64,000 nt of DNA from Apricaphanius iberus (Eukaryota > Chordata > Actinopteri > Cyprinodontiformes > Aphaniidae). The notes under the pieces are model-generated. The model was not told the DNA's origin. It was given only the letters and a program-made list of their open reading frames with translations, and did no database searches. Where the stretch lies: contig JAPXFQ010000899.1 of the NCBI GenBank assembly GCA_028564705.1, forward strand, positions 4,588,001 to 4,652,000, in the 5' to 3' direction. Shown here piece after piece: positions 34,801 through 46,173 of this stretch. The position numbers were made by a program, and so were the translations under genes. How positions within the stretch are numbered: position 1 is the stretch's first letter; the number at the start of each line of letters is the position of its first letter.

Positions 34801-35991
34801 CAAGATGATACGCATTCTGCTGAAGAAAAAGTAACTATGAAGCCCCAGCTTGAGGAAAATTCAGTTGAATTACTCCCATCTCAGTATGAAATCCCTCAGG
34901 ACAACCAACAAGAAGCAGAGTATCATGCACAAAAACCAAATGAGAGGGTAACAACAGAAACTGAAGCTTCTCATGAGAAAACCGATGAAATTTCTGAAAA
35001 TTCCTTAAACAACAATGTTTTGCCAAAGGAGGATTCTTTGGTTGAGATTAGCATTGATGGTGCAGATGAGCAGTGCAATAATGAAGTATTGGAAAAAAAC
35101 ACTAACAAAGATATCTCAATGGAGGACGCTCTGACTTATATGTCAGCACTGCCCGAAACAGAAGAATTGAAGGAGCTTGTACCAAGTTCAACAAATATTG
35201 TTGGTACAAAAGATCAACATAAAACTGAAACCATAAAGATGGACATTATCTCAGAAGAAGAGGAACCACAAAGCCATCACCCAGGCTTTGATACACTGAG
35301 AGATACATCTGAAACCAATTATTTAAATTATACTAATGATGATGAAAGGAAAATAGATGGTAATACCCCTATATTGGAAAATGAAATAAAAGATCACGAA
35401 ACAGATCATAAAAATGAACATATAGAGGAGTTATTTGATGACAGACCTGACCTAAATAGGAAGACAAAAGAAATAATGCATTCAGATGTCGCTCAAGAAG
35501 ATGAGACAACAAAAACGGTTTATACAGAAGGTTACAGTGAGATGGGAAATCGCGAAATTAACAATAGCAGGTCAATACAAAGCCCTTCTCAGCTCATCAA
35601 ATCAGATACAGCAGAGACTGAAATCGTGACAGAGAATGAAACCATGAAGAAAAATCAAGAAGATGGACCAGAGAAGAATCAGCAAAGTCCTAGAATCATT
35701 GGGGAGTCACAGTCAGAGGATATCGAGGAAGAAAAGCAGGACGCATTTAAAGAGGAGGAAATAGCTAATTCTGAAGTGCAAGAACAAAGTGAAGAACTGG
35801 GGAAAGAGGAGACTGTCACCCCTACTGACAGTGCTGATTGGACAGCTGCTGACCATAAGGAAGAGGAAAGGCCTGCTGTGTTTGAGGAGGACACCAAAGC
35901 ATCTGAAAACAAGAGTGAGAAGGTAATCTTGTTGTTTTATAAACTATATAATCCATGCTATAATACATTACACACTTTTCCTATGCAGTAA
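31892..35991 (+). CDS. spa17: Sperm surface protein Sp17 (RIIa-type anchor), with very long acidic exon
   Basis: Exons 31892-32045, 32116-32195, 32309-32355 and 34212-35922 join in frame. Reading on through the last donor reaches a stop at 35989, giving 686 residues. The start MSVPFSNTNLRVPRGFG, the dimerisation/docking-like helix (GTILEGLAREVLRDQPDDIP), and DPAEWAARLEDRFYNNHAF match the Sp17 family closely. Sp17 binds A-kinase anchoring proteins in the sperm flagellum and other cilia. Mammalian Sp17 is about 150 residues. Here the fourth exon alone encodes about 570 residues, rich in Glu, Asp, Lys, Ser and Thr, with no recognisable fold. The C-terminal IQ motif of mammalian Sp17 is not found in any spa17-specific exon before nrgn begins. 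The donor at 35922 is phase 0, so a further exon is likely, and the 35991 stop may be an intron-retention product. Confidence 0.85.
33334..33545 (+). repeat. tRNA-derived SINE in spa17 intron 3
   Basis: The head contains a box-A-like segment (TGGCTCAGAAGG) and a box-B-like segment (GGTTCTATTCC) with tRNA spacing. It is followed by a body and a tail with AAAGCGCTTTGGGTGG, a tail block common in teleost SINEs. The copy is diverged and lies between exons 3 and 4 of spa17. Confidence 0.6.
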
Positions 35992-36655
35992 AGTCATAAT
36001 TTGCACAATTTCTGAAAGAGATTTCCTTTTAATATCACAACTTGAATAGAACTGAAGCTTATCAATATAAATTGATAATTGTATAACTGCCTCCAATGTT
36101 TGAGTTAATGTCACCTAATGCATAGAAAACACCCACATTATGTTAAAAAATTATATTGTTCTGTTCATGCAGTGCTCCTTCAGGCGTTCTCGCACCTTGT
36201 TCTTGACACATGTTCTGGGCAGAATGTTTTTTCTGGTTCATGTGGTTTCATACATGATTGCTAAGAAATGTAAAGTGGTCTTGGTTACTACATAGACAAA
36301 TTCTGCAGTGGGAGCAGCATATGGGGACTATAGAGAATGTTTACTTTTAAGTTCTTTCTAAGTGTGAAAATTCCCGGCTAGGAAAAGCTTTTTCTATAAC
36401 TTATTTGTTCTTTCTGGCGAACAAAGAAATTTGTTCATTTAATGAATTTCCTTTCTTTTCATGACTGCTGTGTAGATTCTCAATTAAGGGTATCAAAACT
36501 ACGAATGAACACATAATGTATGGAATTACTGTATGTACTTAAACAAAAAGGGGGAAATGACTCAATACATGTGTTATATTATAGATTCCTCAAAGTAGCC
36601 ACCCTTTGCTCTGATTACTGCCACTCACCCATAGTCGCCAGAAAGAAAGAAAGAT

Positions 36656-36740
<85 letters not shown>

Positions 36741-38406
36741 GAACTCTGTGGAGGGAGATATTTGAAATCTCAACAAAAAAAATTCCGTATGACCTAATGT
36801 TCTCTCTGATACATTAAATGCAATTTTACCTGTATAGAAATATAGAAATGTCTTTCTCAGAACAAGGCGGTCTTTTCACTCTGTATCAATTCCTGTCTAC
36901 TCGTAAAATAAAAAGCTTCCTGCTGCAGATCAAGTGTCCTCCTGGGAGCCACTGTAGCGCACTCAGACTCAAACTTGTCTCGCCATAATCTGTCATTGTG
37001 AAAGAGCGCTAAACAGTTTGCCTCAAACATTACTAGTGCTGTCACAGGTAAAACCGTTGTCTGGTTTGCCTGGCCCAACCAGTCTTCTCCAAACACACAG
37101 GGAGGGAGTGTAGGAACGGGTACTGACAATGTTACTATGGTAACTCCCTCACCATGTACGTGTCGTCATGGATTTAATAGGAGATGGTGATGCTGATAGT
37201 TGCTAGGCACCCTCTGTATTAGTAATCTACCTTTTAGAGCAGTTGCTAAGTCACTCTGTTAAAATCTAGAACCTCGAACATAAGGTAAAACAAGGACGCT
37301 GTTGTAAAATTAAGACAGCTATGGTAACACCTAAATATTTAGTATTATCACTGGTATTTTTGCTTTTCATTAACTCTATGAAAGGCACAGTACTTTAAAG
37401 TTTACACTATAGATTCAGCAGATTGACTGCATATTGATTCATTGCAATCATCGAAGAGGCGTTAAGAGTTTCTAACTACTGATCTACTGATTATCAGAGC
37501 TACTAAATTCAGACCTGTAAGGCATGTGCCGCAATTACCGTGATGAAATGCTCGACAAATTGGCAGCATTACGTTGCTGTTTGACATATAACATGGATAA
37601 AAGGATGTTTTCTGGTCCTCACTCTCTCCCCCCGTCTTGTCTGTTAGGCGTGTAGAGGAGTGTGGGCGGCTGTACCAGCTGGGATCAGAGGGATGGAGAG
37701 GGTTGTTAGCTCTCTCTGCCTCTAATAAATTTATAACACCTCCCAGTGCAAAAAAAACGGACCAAGATGCTTGCGCAGTTTTTGTTTTCACGCTATTAGT
37801 AGAAATTTTTGGGAGAAATCTAGTCAGTAATTATTTTTTACATCCATCTGGACTTTAGATAGTATGTCCATGTTGGTCACTTTTTTTTTTTTTTTTGGAG
37901 TTCCTTAGTGTGACGGAGTTGTGAAAAGTTGTGACATTTAAATAATGCAGGTTCAATGTGTAAATCTGCTGTCTGTCTTAATCAAGGAGCTTAAAAATAT
38001 AACAAACTTTTGTTTGCTCTTGTACAATAAACGATCTTCTTTTGAGTTGGAATTTCTGTTTTAATGCTGTACCTTGTGGATCTGTTGGACATTTGCAATG
38101 GTAAAGTGAACAGAGTAGGTCAGCAACCCTAATGAGACTGAAAGGATGAAACACATGCTGTTATGTTTGTAGGAGGTCTCTCTTTCTCTTTTTCTGTCCC
38201 TGCCTCTCTCTTTCTCTCTCCCTCTATGCGTGAGCGGCTGTTACTGAACATACAGCGACTGTTTCCGAGAGCCAGTCGGGCATCTGTATTTTATCAGAGA
38301 CTTGCTTGAAGAGCGTCCTCCTTGGCCCAGGTAAAATTAATTTAGGCACTTGAGTCAAAATAGAAATAGCTCATCTGAAGACTGAAGTCGTCCCAGAGCG
38401 AAAGAA
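35992..38406 (+). other. spa17-nrgn interval, including probable nrgn 5' leader
   Basis: No coding exon with family resemblance is visible here, and in particular no IQ-motif exon for spa17. Around 38170-38335 a pyrimidine-rich segment is followed by a non-repetitive stretch ending in a GTAAAA donor (about 38331), which could be a 5' UTR exon of nrgn. AATAAA hexamers occur near 36905 and 37722, but none can be assigned with confidence. Confidence 0.4.
36645..36741. repeat. (GAAA)n microsatellite
   Basis: A near-perfect run of GAAA units of about 95 bases, with two interruptions, lies in the spa17-nrgn interval. Confidence 0.95.
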
Positions 38407-41400
38407 ATGGACTGTCACAATGTGAGTAGATGCTTCAGATCAACTTTTTAGTGGATAATGCCTTTTAGTTTTTTGAATGGTTTAGTTGTTGCATAGAGAT
38501 GATGCCTGAGGCTGTTACTTGTACTTTCAAACTCCATGCAAAAGCTGACTTGTTATTTTTGTCTTGTAAATCAGTATATGTGTTTTTGATAGTTTTACTT
38601 TTTTAGATCAATTCTTAAAAAAGAGGGGAAATGTGAAGGGAAAAAAACATTCCAACTTTACAGTATATCTGAAACACAATAGACGTGTTGACATTGTATG
38701 TCTATTCTCCTGTGAAAGAGCTGGATGCTGACTGCTCTATGAGCAGTCAGACAGAGAGGCTAATGAATGCTGGCCGAACAGGTGGGTGGTCACACTCCCA
38801 CACTAGAAGGGGTTTCACTGGAGACATGATGCGCTGCTTCATAGATTGTGGGATGGCAGTGGGACCAATCTGTGGGCTGCCTTTTTTTTTTTACTTGGAA
38901 ATGTCAGTTTGTTACCACAAGTAAAGCACGACGTTTGAGCATGTTGTCTCCACATAAATTGAATTGAGTTGTTTACATAACTCATCAATATCTGTGGTAC
39001 TTTTTTATACTGACACTTTGCTACTAGCCAGAATTTCCATCCCGCCCACTCCACTTTTCCTCAGGGACAGTGGATTCTGACTGGTTGTCGTGGACAGGAA
39101 TATTTAAAAAAAAAATTTGCTGGATCATCTTATTTTTTGGGCAAATGCTGGAGAAAGAGTGTTTTTCATTTTTTTTCTTTTAAAGACGACTTTAGGTGTG
39201 AGTTTAGCAAGTTTTGGGCACACTTGGTTTCTTATGATGAAAAATGTAACCTTGCTTAAAGATAAAATAAATAAAGCAGCAATTCTTCAAAAAAGTAAAT
39301 TTGAACACACAGTGTTTCATTGATAAATAGGAGAATGTAGACTTTAAAAAGTTCAGTATGGACAGACTGAGGACACGTTATCCAAGAAAAAAACAGCTGC
39401 TAAAACAAACATGGTTTACGCAAAAATATAACTGTTAATTTAGCAAAATATGGTCTCACAATCTGTTATCGATGAAAAACTCCCACAAGTGTTTTATGGA
39501 GAAAAAAAAAATAAGAGAAAACACCATCACATGATCCTGAAATCTGTTCCATGGGTTGCTATAAACTCGTTTGTCCTCATAGCAGGAGGAGTGCAGCCGA
39601 CCCCAGGAGGAGGAGGACATCATGGACATCCCCCTGGACGACCCTGAGGCCAACAGAGCCGCTGCCAAGATCCAGGCTGGCTTTCGTGGTCACATGACCC
39701 GTAAGAAGATGAAACCAGAGGACAAAACCGAAGGGGAGGAGGTGAGCAGCACTGGGGATGTGCTCAACAGCAGCCAGGGGGGCTCAGGTCAGTGTCGTAG
39801 AGCCAAGGGGTTAGACTAAATCCCATAACGCCGTTAAAGAAGGCATTACGGTTAGTGACTGTACATATGGTAAGAGAGAGGCTCCCATCACATCACAACT
39901 ACGCTAAATAACTTAAGGTAAGTGATGGAGAAGTTATTTATGAGAGGACATTGATATAATATTTAGATAAAGCCAAATACATTCATGAAAGCAGCATGAT
40001 CTGATATTCTCCAGATGTCCTCTCTGAGACAAACACATGAGCATAATGAAGGAGCACAAACTGATTTACTATCTTAAGCCATTTAATCCTATACATAATT
40101 CAGTCCATCTTTTAGAATTCCCTTATGGTTTTATCCAAGTGTGATTAATGCAAGACATAACTGAGTGACTCATTTAATTACCCCACGGGATAGCGACAGA
40201 TGACTGAATGTCTCCGTTCATTTTTTCCTCCTCAAGAGCTCGGATAAATCTAGGTCTAAAGGCGAGTGGCAGAAAATATTCAGGTCCTGTTCGCTTGGAA
40301 AATGTCAAGTACCATCATGTAGCACCTATTTACTAGTCTTTAATTGACGTAAGAGAGTAGGTGGGAAAATAAAAATCGGCATTAAATTACGACATTGAAT
40401 AATACTTATTGGTTTATGTATAAGATTTAAAAATATATCAGTCTCTTTGAGTGACAATAATCCAAGGATTTTTTTTTTATTTCCCATTTTTGCATCTCCT
40501 ATTACAAGAACACAAAATGTCATAATTCATGTAAAAATGAAGAGTAAAACTCCAATAATGAATTCAGTGATAAATGAATTACTATAAGAAGTATTGTTTC
40601 AAATCGAAAGCAAAAAACTGAGTTTAAAGGAAGAAATTTCAGCTTTTAAGGGTTGCCAGCAACTAAAATATCCATTTGATGAACTTTGAGTTGAACCATG
40701 TTTTCTTTATAAACTGTAAAAGACACATAACCATGAAGCTGAAGGTACAGGTTGTTCATCCTTGCCCAAAAGAATTATCATCTGATGTGTTTCTAAAGAT
40801 ATAACATCATTTGTATTTGAAGGTCTTGCTTTAAATGTTTCACTAGTATTCAATACCCCTAATACAGCAACCCGCAGAAAATCTTTCTTGTCTCTTTGAA
40901 TTAATTTAAATGAAGACTTTATATAAAATCTTAGTCTTTAAAATTATCAAAAGATCTGAGTAATATATTTTAAGTGACTTAATTTCCCCTAATAATCTGG
41001 ACCAAAAATCATCAAAGGTCCAATTTCTTATTTTGTTCTAAGCTTTATCAAAGTCAGATGTGTTTTTGGACCCTCGATTGTTACTATTTTGAAAAATCAT
41101 TAAATGTAAATAGTCATTATAATTTCTTGTAAGTTTTAGTTTTTAGTTTTTTTCTGTCCTGTGCTTAAACCTTAGTAAGGTCTGGCTACCATGTGGTGTA
41201 AGGTCCAATTTTCTCAACAAACGGATATATTTCTCTATCAACATGTTAGATTTTATTGACTCAGTGGCATGACAAACAAATTCTAATTCAGGCATCAAGG
41301 TGTACTTGGAACACCAATCATAATCCTAAAACCTGGAGCCTGAGAATAAAGGCAAGAGTGAGAAACAAGACAAAATAATAACAAAGAAAGAAAAGAACAT

Positions 41401-44220
41401 AAATATAAAAAAATAACAACTGTAATAAAGTAAAATCAAAAATGATTTCTTATAACTTTAAAGCTTACTGCTCCAGCACACTTCAGACCCCATTTCATAC
41501 CTTTGCATTTCCCAGTCTTCCTGTCCTACTTCCATTTTTTTTAACCTTTTAATACCCTTAAGCCTCATTCTGACTGAGAGGAACGGTGCGGCTTGGTGCG
41601 GTCTGGCCCGGTCCGCTTTTTGCTTGTTTCCACTGTAAGAGCGGTCCATACGACATGCGCTTAACGGTCCATTAATGGTCCTTTTCAATTTTAGGTCCAT
41701 AGGACAATGGCCCGATACGGTTAGGGCGGAGCTACTGGCATCATACAACACAGTTATTTGATTGGGGGAATGAAAAACATCAATGCTTGCAACAAGCAGG
41801 AGACCTGTGCTGTTGTTTCATCTCACCTCATTGCACATGGAATTTGTTTCTCTTCCCCACACAGAGCACAGTCGTAAACACTGCAGTAAGGTTTGCATAA
41901 CGAAAGAACCAAAAACCAAGCATGATCCACTGTCTTTATCTCCTTATTAATGTTTGAGTGCATCACAATTCTTGTTGCACTAGTATGACTGCGCAGTAAA
42001 ACCGGTGGTGGAAACGCCCGGCTGAATATGCCGAACCAAACAATAGAGGACTGGACCGCAACAAGCTGCACCGTTTCAATGAGTGGAAACAAAGCTTTAC
42101 ACTCTCATATACTTAAAGAATGGTGTTTTCTTTCATTGTATTACGTTTGAAGTACAGGGATAAAGGCTCAGAAAAATCCCTACGGCTCACATATAATTTT
42201 ATGTGATAGTGTATTACTTTCTGAAAACCTTTTACTTCACTGCATTCCTTTTTGTTTTTGCTCTGGTCCGTCTTTTGAACTCTGAACTCCTCTCATCAAA
42301 CAAAATCACTCAAAGAGACATCATGCTGGTAAATATTTAATTAAGTCAAGATTTTAAAAAACTATGATTCGATTAGAAAATCAAATCAAACTTTATTTAT
42401 AAAGCGCTTTTCAAACATGGTTTCTCATGATCTTAGATTGTTGGTTGTCGAGCCAGATATGAAAGTATATGTAGATATGTAGGTAGAAAATTACACATGG
42501 TCAGTTTGAAAGGCACGAAACAAAGAACAAATATTTTATTTAAATTTTAATAAAAGTTTAAAAAATACAAATACAGATCAAAGTGATAAATCCTTAAAAA
42601 AAATCCCTGCCATTGCTTCCTATTTCTATGAAATGCTATGACATTCAAAGTATTTGTCAGTTGCCATTGTGCAAGCTGTCACAAAGAGATGAGAGGCCTG
42701 TAATTTTTATCATAGTATACCTCAACTATGAGAGGCAAAATTAAAATAAAGCCTAGAACATGACTGATTTTTAAAGAATTTATTTATTTGCAAATTATGT
42801 TATTTGGTCAGTAACCCCTCTTTTCCACAGGATGCACAAGCGGTGCGTAGGTTCAGTGAAGCGTATTGCACGGCTGATAGCCACCATTATACTCGATGAG
42901 ACCAGTATCACTGGGTGCGAAGCAGCTCAAATCAGACGCGTATCAGAGGCAGTTCTATTTTTTACGCGCTATGCTTCTGAAGTGGAGAATTACCCAGTTT
43001 ATATGATACCAATGATTATTTTTATAAGGACAGCATGAATTAGGAGAAGGCATGGTCAAAAATATATTCAGTTCTGGGACTGGATGGGGAGTTTATTCTA
43101 CTTATGAATATAGAATTAATTTCTACCCAAATTCTACCCTTTAAGTTATGCAATTGCAATTCTGTGATGCTGTGATTTCCCAGTACCAGATGGGAGAAAC
43201 GCTTTCGCGAGTGATACGTGTCTAAAAAGCTCCCGGTGGTAAGGGAGCCGCTGCTGATTTTGCGAGTATAACACGTCTATTACATTACACGCCACTTACA
43301 TGTCCAGTGGAAAGCAGGGCTAACAAAAGTTCATATCAATACTTTGTTATATACCCTTTGTTGTCAATGACAGAGGTCAATTTTCTGTACGTTTTCAAAA
43401 GGGTTTTACCCACCGTTGCTGGTATTTTGGCCCATTCCTCCATGCAGATCTCCTCTAGAGCTGTGATGTTTTGGGGCTACCGCTGGGCAACATGCACTTT
43501 CAATTTCCTCCAAAGATTTTATTATGGGGTTGAGACCTGGAGACTGGCTAGGCCATTCCAGGACCTTAAAATGCTTATTGAAATTAAAATGACAGGCCTC
43601 TCTCATCTTTTTAAGTGGGAGAACTTGCACAATTGGTGACTTACTAAATACTTTTCTGCCCCAATGTATATGGCCCATTTCTTTTCCCATTATGGCTGGT
43701 TTTTAATCAGGAGAACATGCCTAACGTGGTGGCTCTGCATCAATAATTCTCCCTAACCCAGTTCCTGGATGCTTTGTGTCTTTAGATAGGAGATGTACAG
43801 ATAGCTGCAGGTGCATTAGGTGCAGTATATGCCTAAAACGGCTGAGCAGAATTAATGGACCTGTCTGAATAGAACTGAGCATCTTCAGCTCCTCCCGCAG
43901 GGGTAGACCCCCTTTTTATAGGAGACTCATCAGTCATTTCAACTGTCACCCAGAAGAAAACTGTTTTTTAAAACTATGTTAAAGCGGTGAACAGATTTTA
44001 ATGACTATTTCTCTATCTTTTGTTTTGAATAATAGCTTTTTTATTTTCTTTAGAACAATCACGGTGTGTCGGTTGGTCTCAGAGGCTCTGACAGTAATGG
44101 ATATCGTGACAGTATTTCTAGGTTCTTCATATCCTGACTACAGCTCGCTTGTTTCTGTTTTTAGAGACAGGAAGATCGGGGGCAGTAGAGAGAGACGACA
44201 CATCTGTGCCTGAGCAGTGA
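38407..44220 (+). CDS. nrgn: Neurogranin (calmodulin-binding IQ protein)
   Basis: Three coding exons (38407-38421, 39586-39787, 44165-44220) give a 90-residue protein; mammalian neurogranin has 78. Exon 1 encodes only MDCHN and ends at a phase-0 donor, as in the mammalian gene where the first exon is also tiny. Exon 2 carries [20 protein letters not shown] and [12 protein letters not shown], the hallmark acidic stretch and IQ motif. Neurogranin buffers apo-calmodulin in neuronal dendrites. The usual PKC target serine in the IQ motif (KIQASF in mammals) is glycine here (KIQAGF). Exon 3 supplies a short polar C-terminus ending PEQ. The exon 2 donor is taken at 39788; an earlier in-frame GTGAGC donor near 39742 would be phase 0 and break frame with exon 3. 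The 4.4 kb second intron holds two MITEs and a Tc1 remnant. Confidence 0.9.
41560..42098. mobile_element. MITE with ~36-bp imperfect inverted ends (nrgn intron 2)
   Basis: The left end (41560-41597, AACGGTGCGGCTTG core) and the right end (42062-42098, CAAGCTGCACCGTT core) pair over about 36 bases with several mismatches. The interior is locally GC-rich and non-coding. No clear target duplication. Confidence 0.55.
42390..42425. repeat. LINE/SINE tail fragment
   Basis: ACTTTATTTATAAAGCGCTT and the following TTCAAACATGG match a tail block that recurs at 51765-51815 and, more diverged, at 45505-45560. Confidence 0.5.
42814..43320. mobile_element. MITE with short inverted ends (nrgn intron 2)
   Basis: CCCTCTTTTCCACAGGA at the left and TCCAGTGGAAAGCAGGG at the right are inverted repeats with a few mismatches. 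TAAC on both outer sides could be a short target duplication. The interior has no long frame resembling a transposase. Confidence 0.5.
43321..43690 (-). mobile_element. Internally deleted Tc1-like element
   Basis: On the minus strand a Tc1 terminus (CATTGGGGCAGAAAAGTATT, then GTTCTCCCACTTAAAAAGAT) runs straight into the C-terminal transposase region [17 protein letters not shown]. The whole N-terminal and central coding region is gone, so this is a deletion derivative. Confidence 0.7.
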
Positions 44221-44735
44221 CGCCCCTGTACTGACCTGGATGATGAGAGGAAGAAGAGTCAAGAAGAGGTAGTGAGAGATGTGCGGCACAAGCTGGCACA
44301 AGCTGGTTTGCAGGCTTACCTTTTTAATCCCCCCTAAATCTTTTACCCTTTTTTTCAACATGAGTTAGCTTTAGAAAATGAACAATTTCGAGGGTGTGTT
44401 ATATGAAATATTTGTGAACTTTAACACTCCCTCTTTGCTTCTTCAGCAGCCTCATCAGTGCAGATATCTTTGACCCAGAATTTGCAACTCACTGCATGTA
44501 CTTGTGAAATTTCTGGTACTGTGCTAGTTTTTAGACGATGATCTGTGAATGTGAAAATGAATGTCCTCCAAAAGCTGAACAGGGCTTATTTCTTTGAATG
44601 GATCTGTACTTATATCCTGTGTATAAACCTTGTATGCATCACTTTTGGTGATTAGTGGCTTATGTGTTTCGTTGACTTGACATGTTTAATAATGTGCTTG
44701 TATTTTGTCAGTTATCTGACTTGATTACAAAATTA

Positions 44736-44741
44736 ATTAAA
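44736..44741 (+). terminator. Possible ATTAAA polyadenylation signal of nrgn
   Basis: ATTAAA lies about 516 bases downstream of the nrgn stop, in an otherwise gene-free 3' flank. It is a candidate only; another AATAAA lies near 45045. Confidence 0.35.
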
Positions 44742-45504
44742 GCATCCAAATCACCAAAAGAAAAGTAGCTATGTATGTTCTGTCTGTTGTTTATATCTTT
44801 CTGACCATGTGATAAATCTTTTCACAACTCCAAGCATTTTTCTATAAATCTGATCTTCCAGAGCAGCAAGCATGCCGTATCTACACTCTTATCCAGATTC
44901 ATTTTGGTACAGCTTTACCTTAGAAGATAGCAGTTCTATATGCTCTGTTTACGTGATGTGTTGTAAGTTTTTCAAAGCCTTTGTGCTTCAAAATTTAACT
45001 GAGTATAACCTGAACTTTGGTGTAGAGTCCTGGCATTACACTAATAAATCCATTCTAACCATACAGTGGAACTTGAAGATGTGTTTGTTTCGAACAGGCC
45101 CCTTGATGATCTCCTACGTCTCATCCTTCCATTAAATGGTAAAATGTTCAGCAGCTTGTCTCCTCTGCAACAGAGCCAGAGTATTTAATCAGAGGAAGCA
45201 TGTTTTATTGAAGCTGAAACATTTTTCTGTCTCCAGTGGAGTTCACTTATGAGAGAAATCTTATGAATAATTTATAACATAAATGTGTATTTACCGAGCC
45301 GCATGCAAAGTTCCCAGGTTTTGCACAAAAAATGTTTATTAAACGAGTTTTTTAATTGCGTTTTGTACAGTTGCAGAGCTAGCATGTATGAATGGTACAG
45401 ATGTTCTAATATCACCAGATGTTTTCTCCATACAATCATACATATTTTTCTTAAATATAGTGCAACAGTACCTTGCATAATTATTTCCATAATAATAATA
45501 ATAA

Positions 45505-45560
45505 TGTATTTTATTATAAGCACCTTTCAGGACACCCAAGAACACTTTACAAGAAACAAA
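45505..45560. repeat. LINE/SINE tail fragment
   Basis: ATGTATTTTATTATAAGCACCTTTCAGGACACCC... ending ACACTTTACAAGAAAC is a diverged copy of the tail block seen at 51765. Confidence 0.45.
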
Positions 45561-45999
45561 GTAAACACAGACAATGACAAATAAATAATAAAAATCACCA
45601 GTAAAATTAAACAGTGTAGTTACAAAGAGTAGGCTATCCTTAACAAATGTGCTTTAAGTCTTGTTTTGAAAAGCGGAAAAGATTCAGTCATGTTATAGAA
45701 CAGCACAAAATTATGCTTTATTAAGAAGTAGAAGGAAATTGCAAAAAGTTCTTTTCCCAATTTATTTAGCTCTACAAAGAAGTAAAAAGAGTGGCAGGAC
45801 GTATGTATTCATATCCATTTACTTCTATCCTTAAAAATAAAATCTAGACCTACAGTTACCGTCATAGATCCCTTAATTAGTAAACAGACATTAGCAACAG
45901 GACTTTATTCAAGAGTGGCTAGAAAACAAGCACAAAAGATCCTGTTTGCAAATTGCAAAATGTTGCTTTGTAGGCAACAACGAAGTTGTGTGACATGTA

Positions 46000-46173
46000 T
46001 ATAGACATATATAGATATAGATATATATAGATATATAGATATATATATCTATATATATAGATATATATATAGATATATATATATATAGATATATATATAG
46101 ATATATATATAGATATATATATAGATATATATAGATATATATATATCTCTATATATATAGATATATATATATA
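46000..46173. repeat. (ATAG/AT)n microsatellite block
   Basis: About 170 bases of interspersed ATAGAT and TATATA units. The minus-strand open frame across it (I/Y-rich) is an artefact of the repeat. Confidence 0.95.

Noticed and set aside
36181..36294. Possible spa17 exon after a TTCATGCAG acceptor (CSFRRSRTLF...)
   Set aside because: In frame with the 35922 donor, but the peptide has no Sp17 or IQ resemblance and ends at a stop within an otherwise non-coding stretch.
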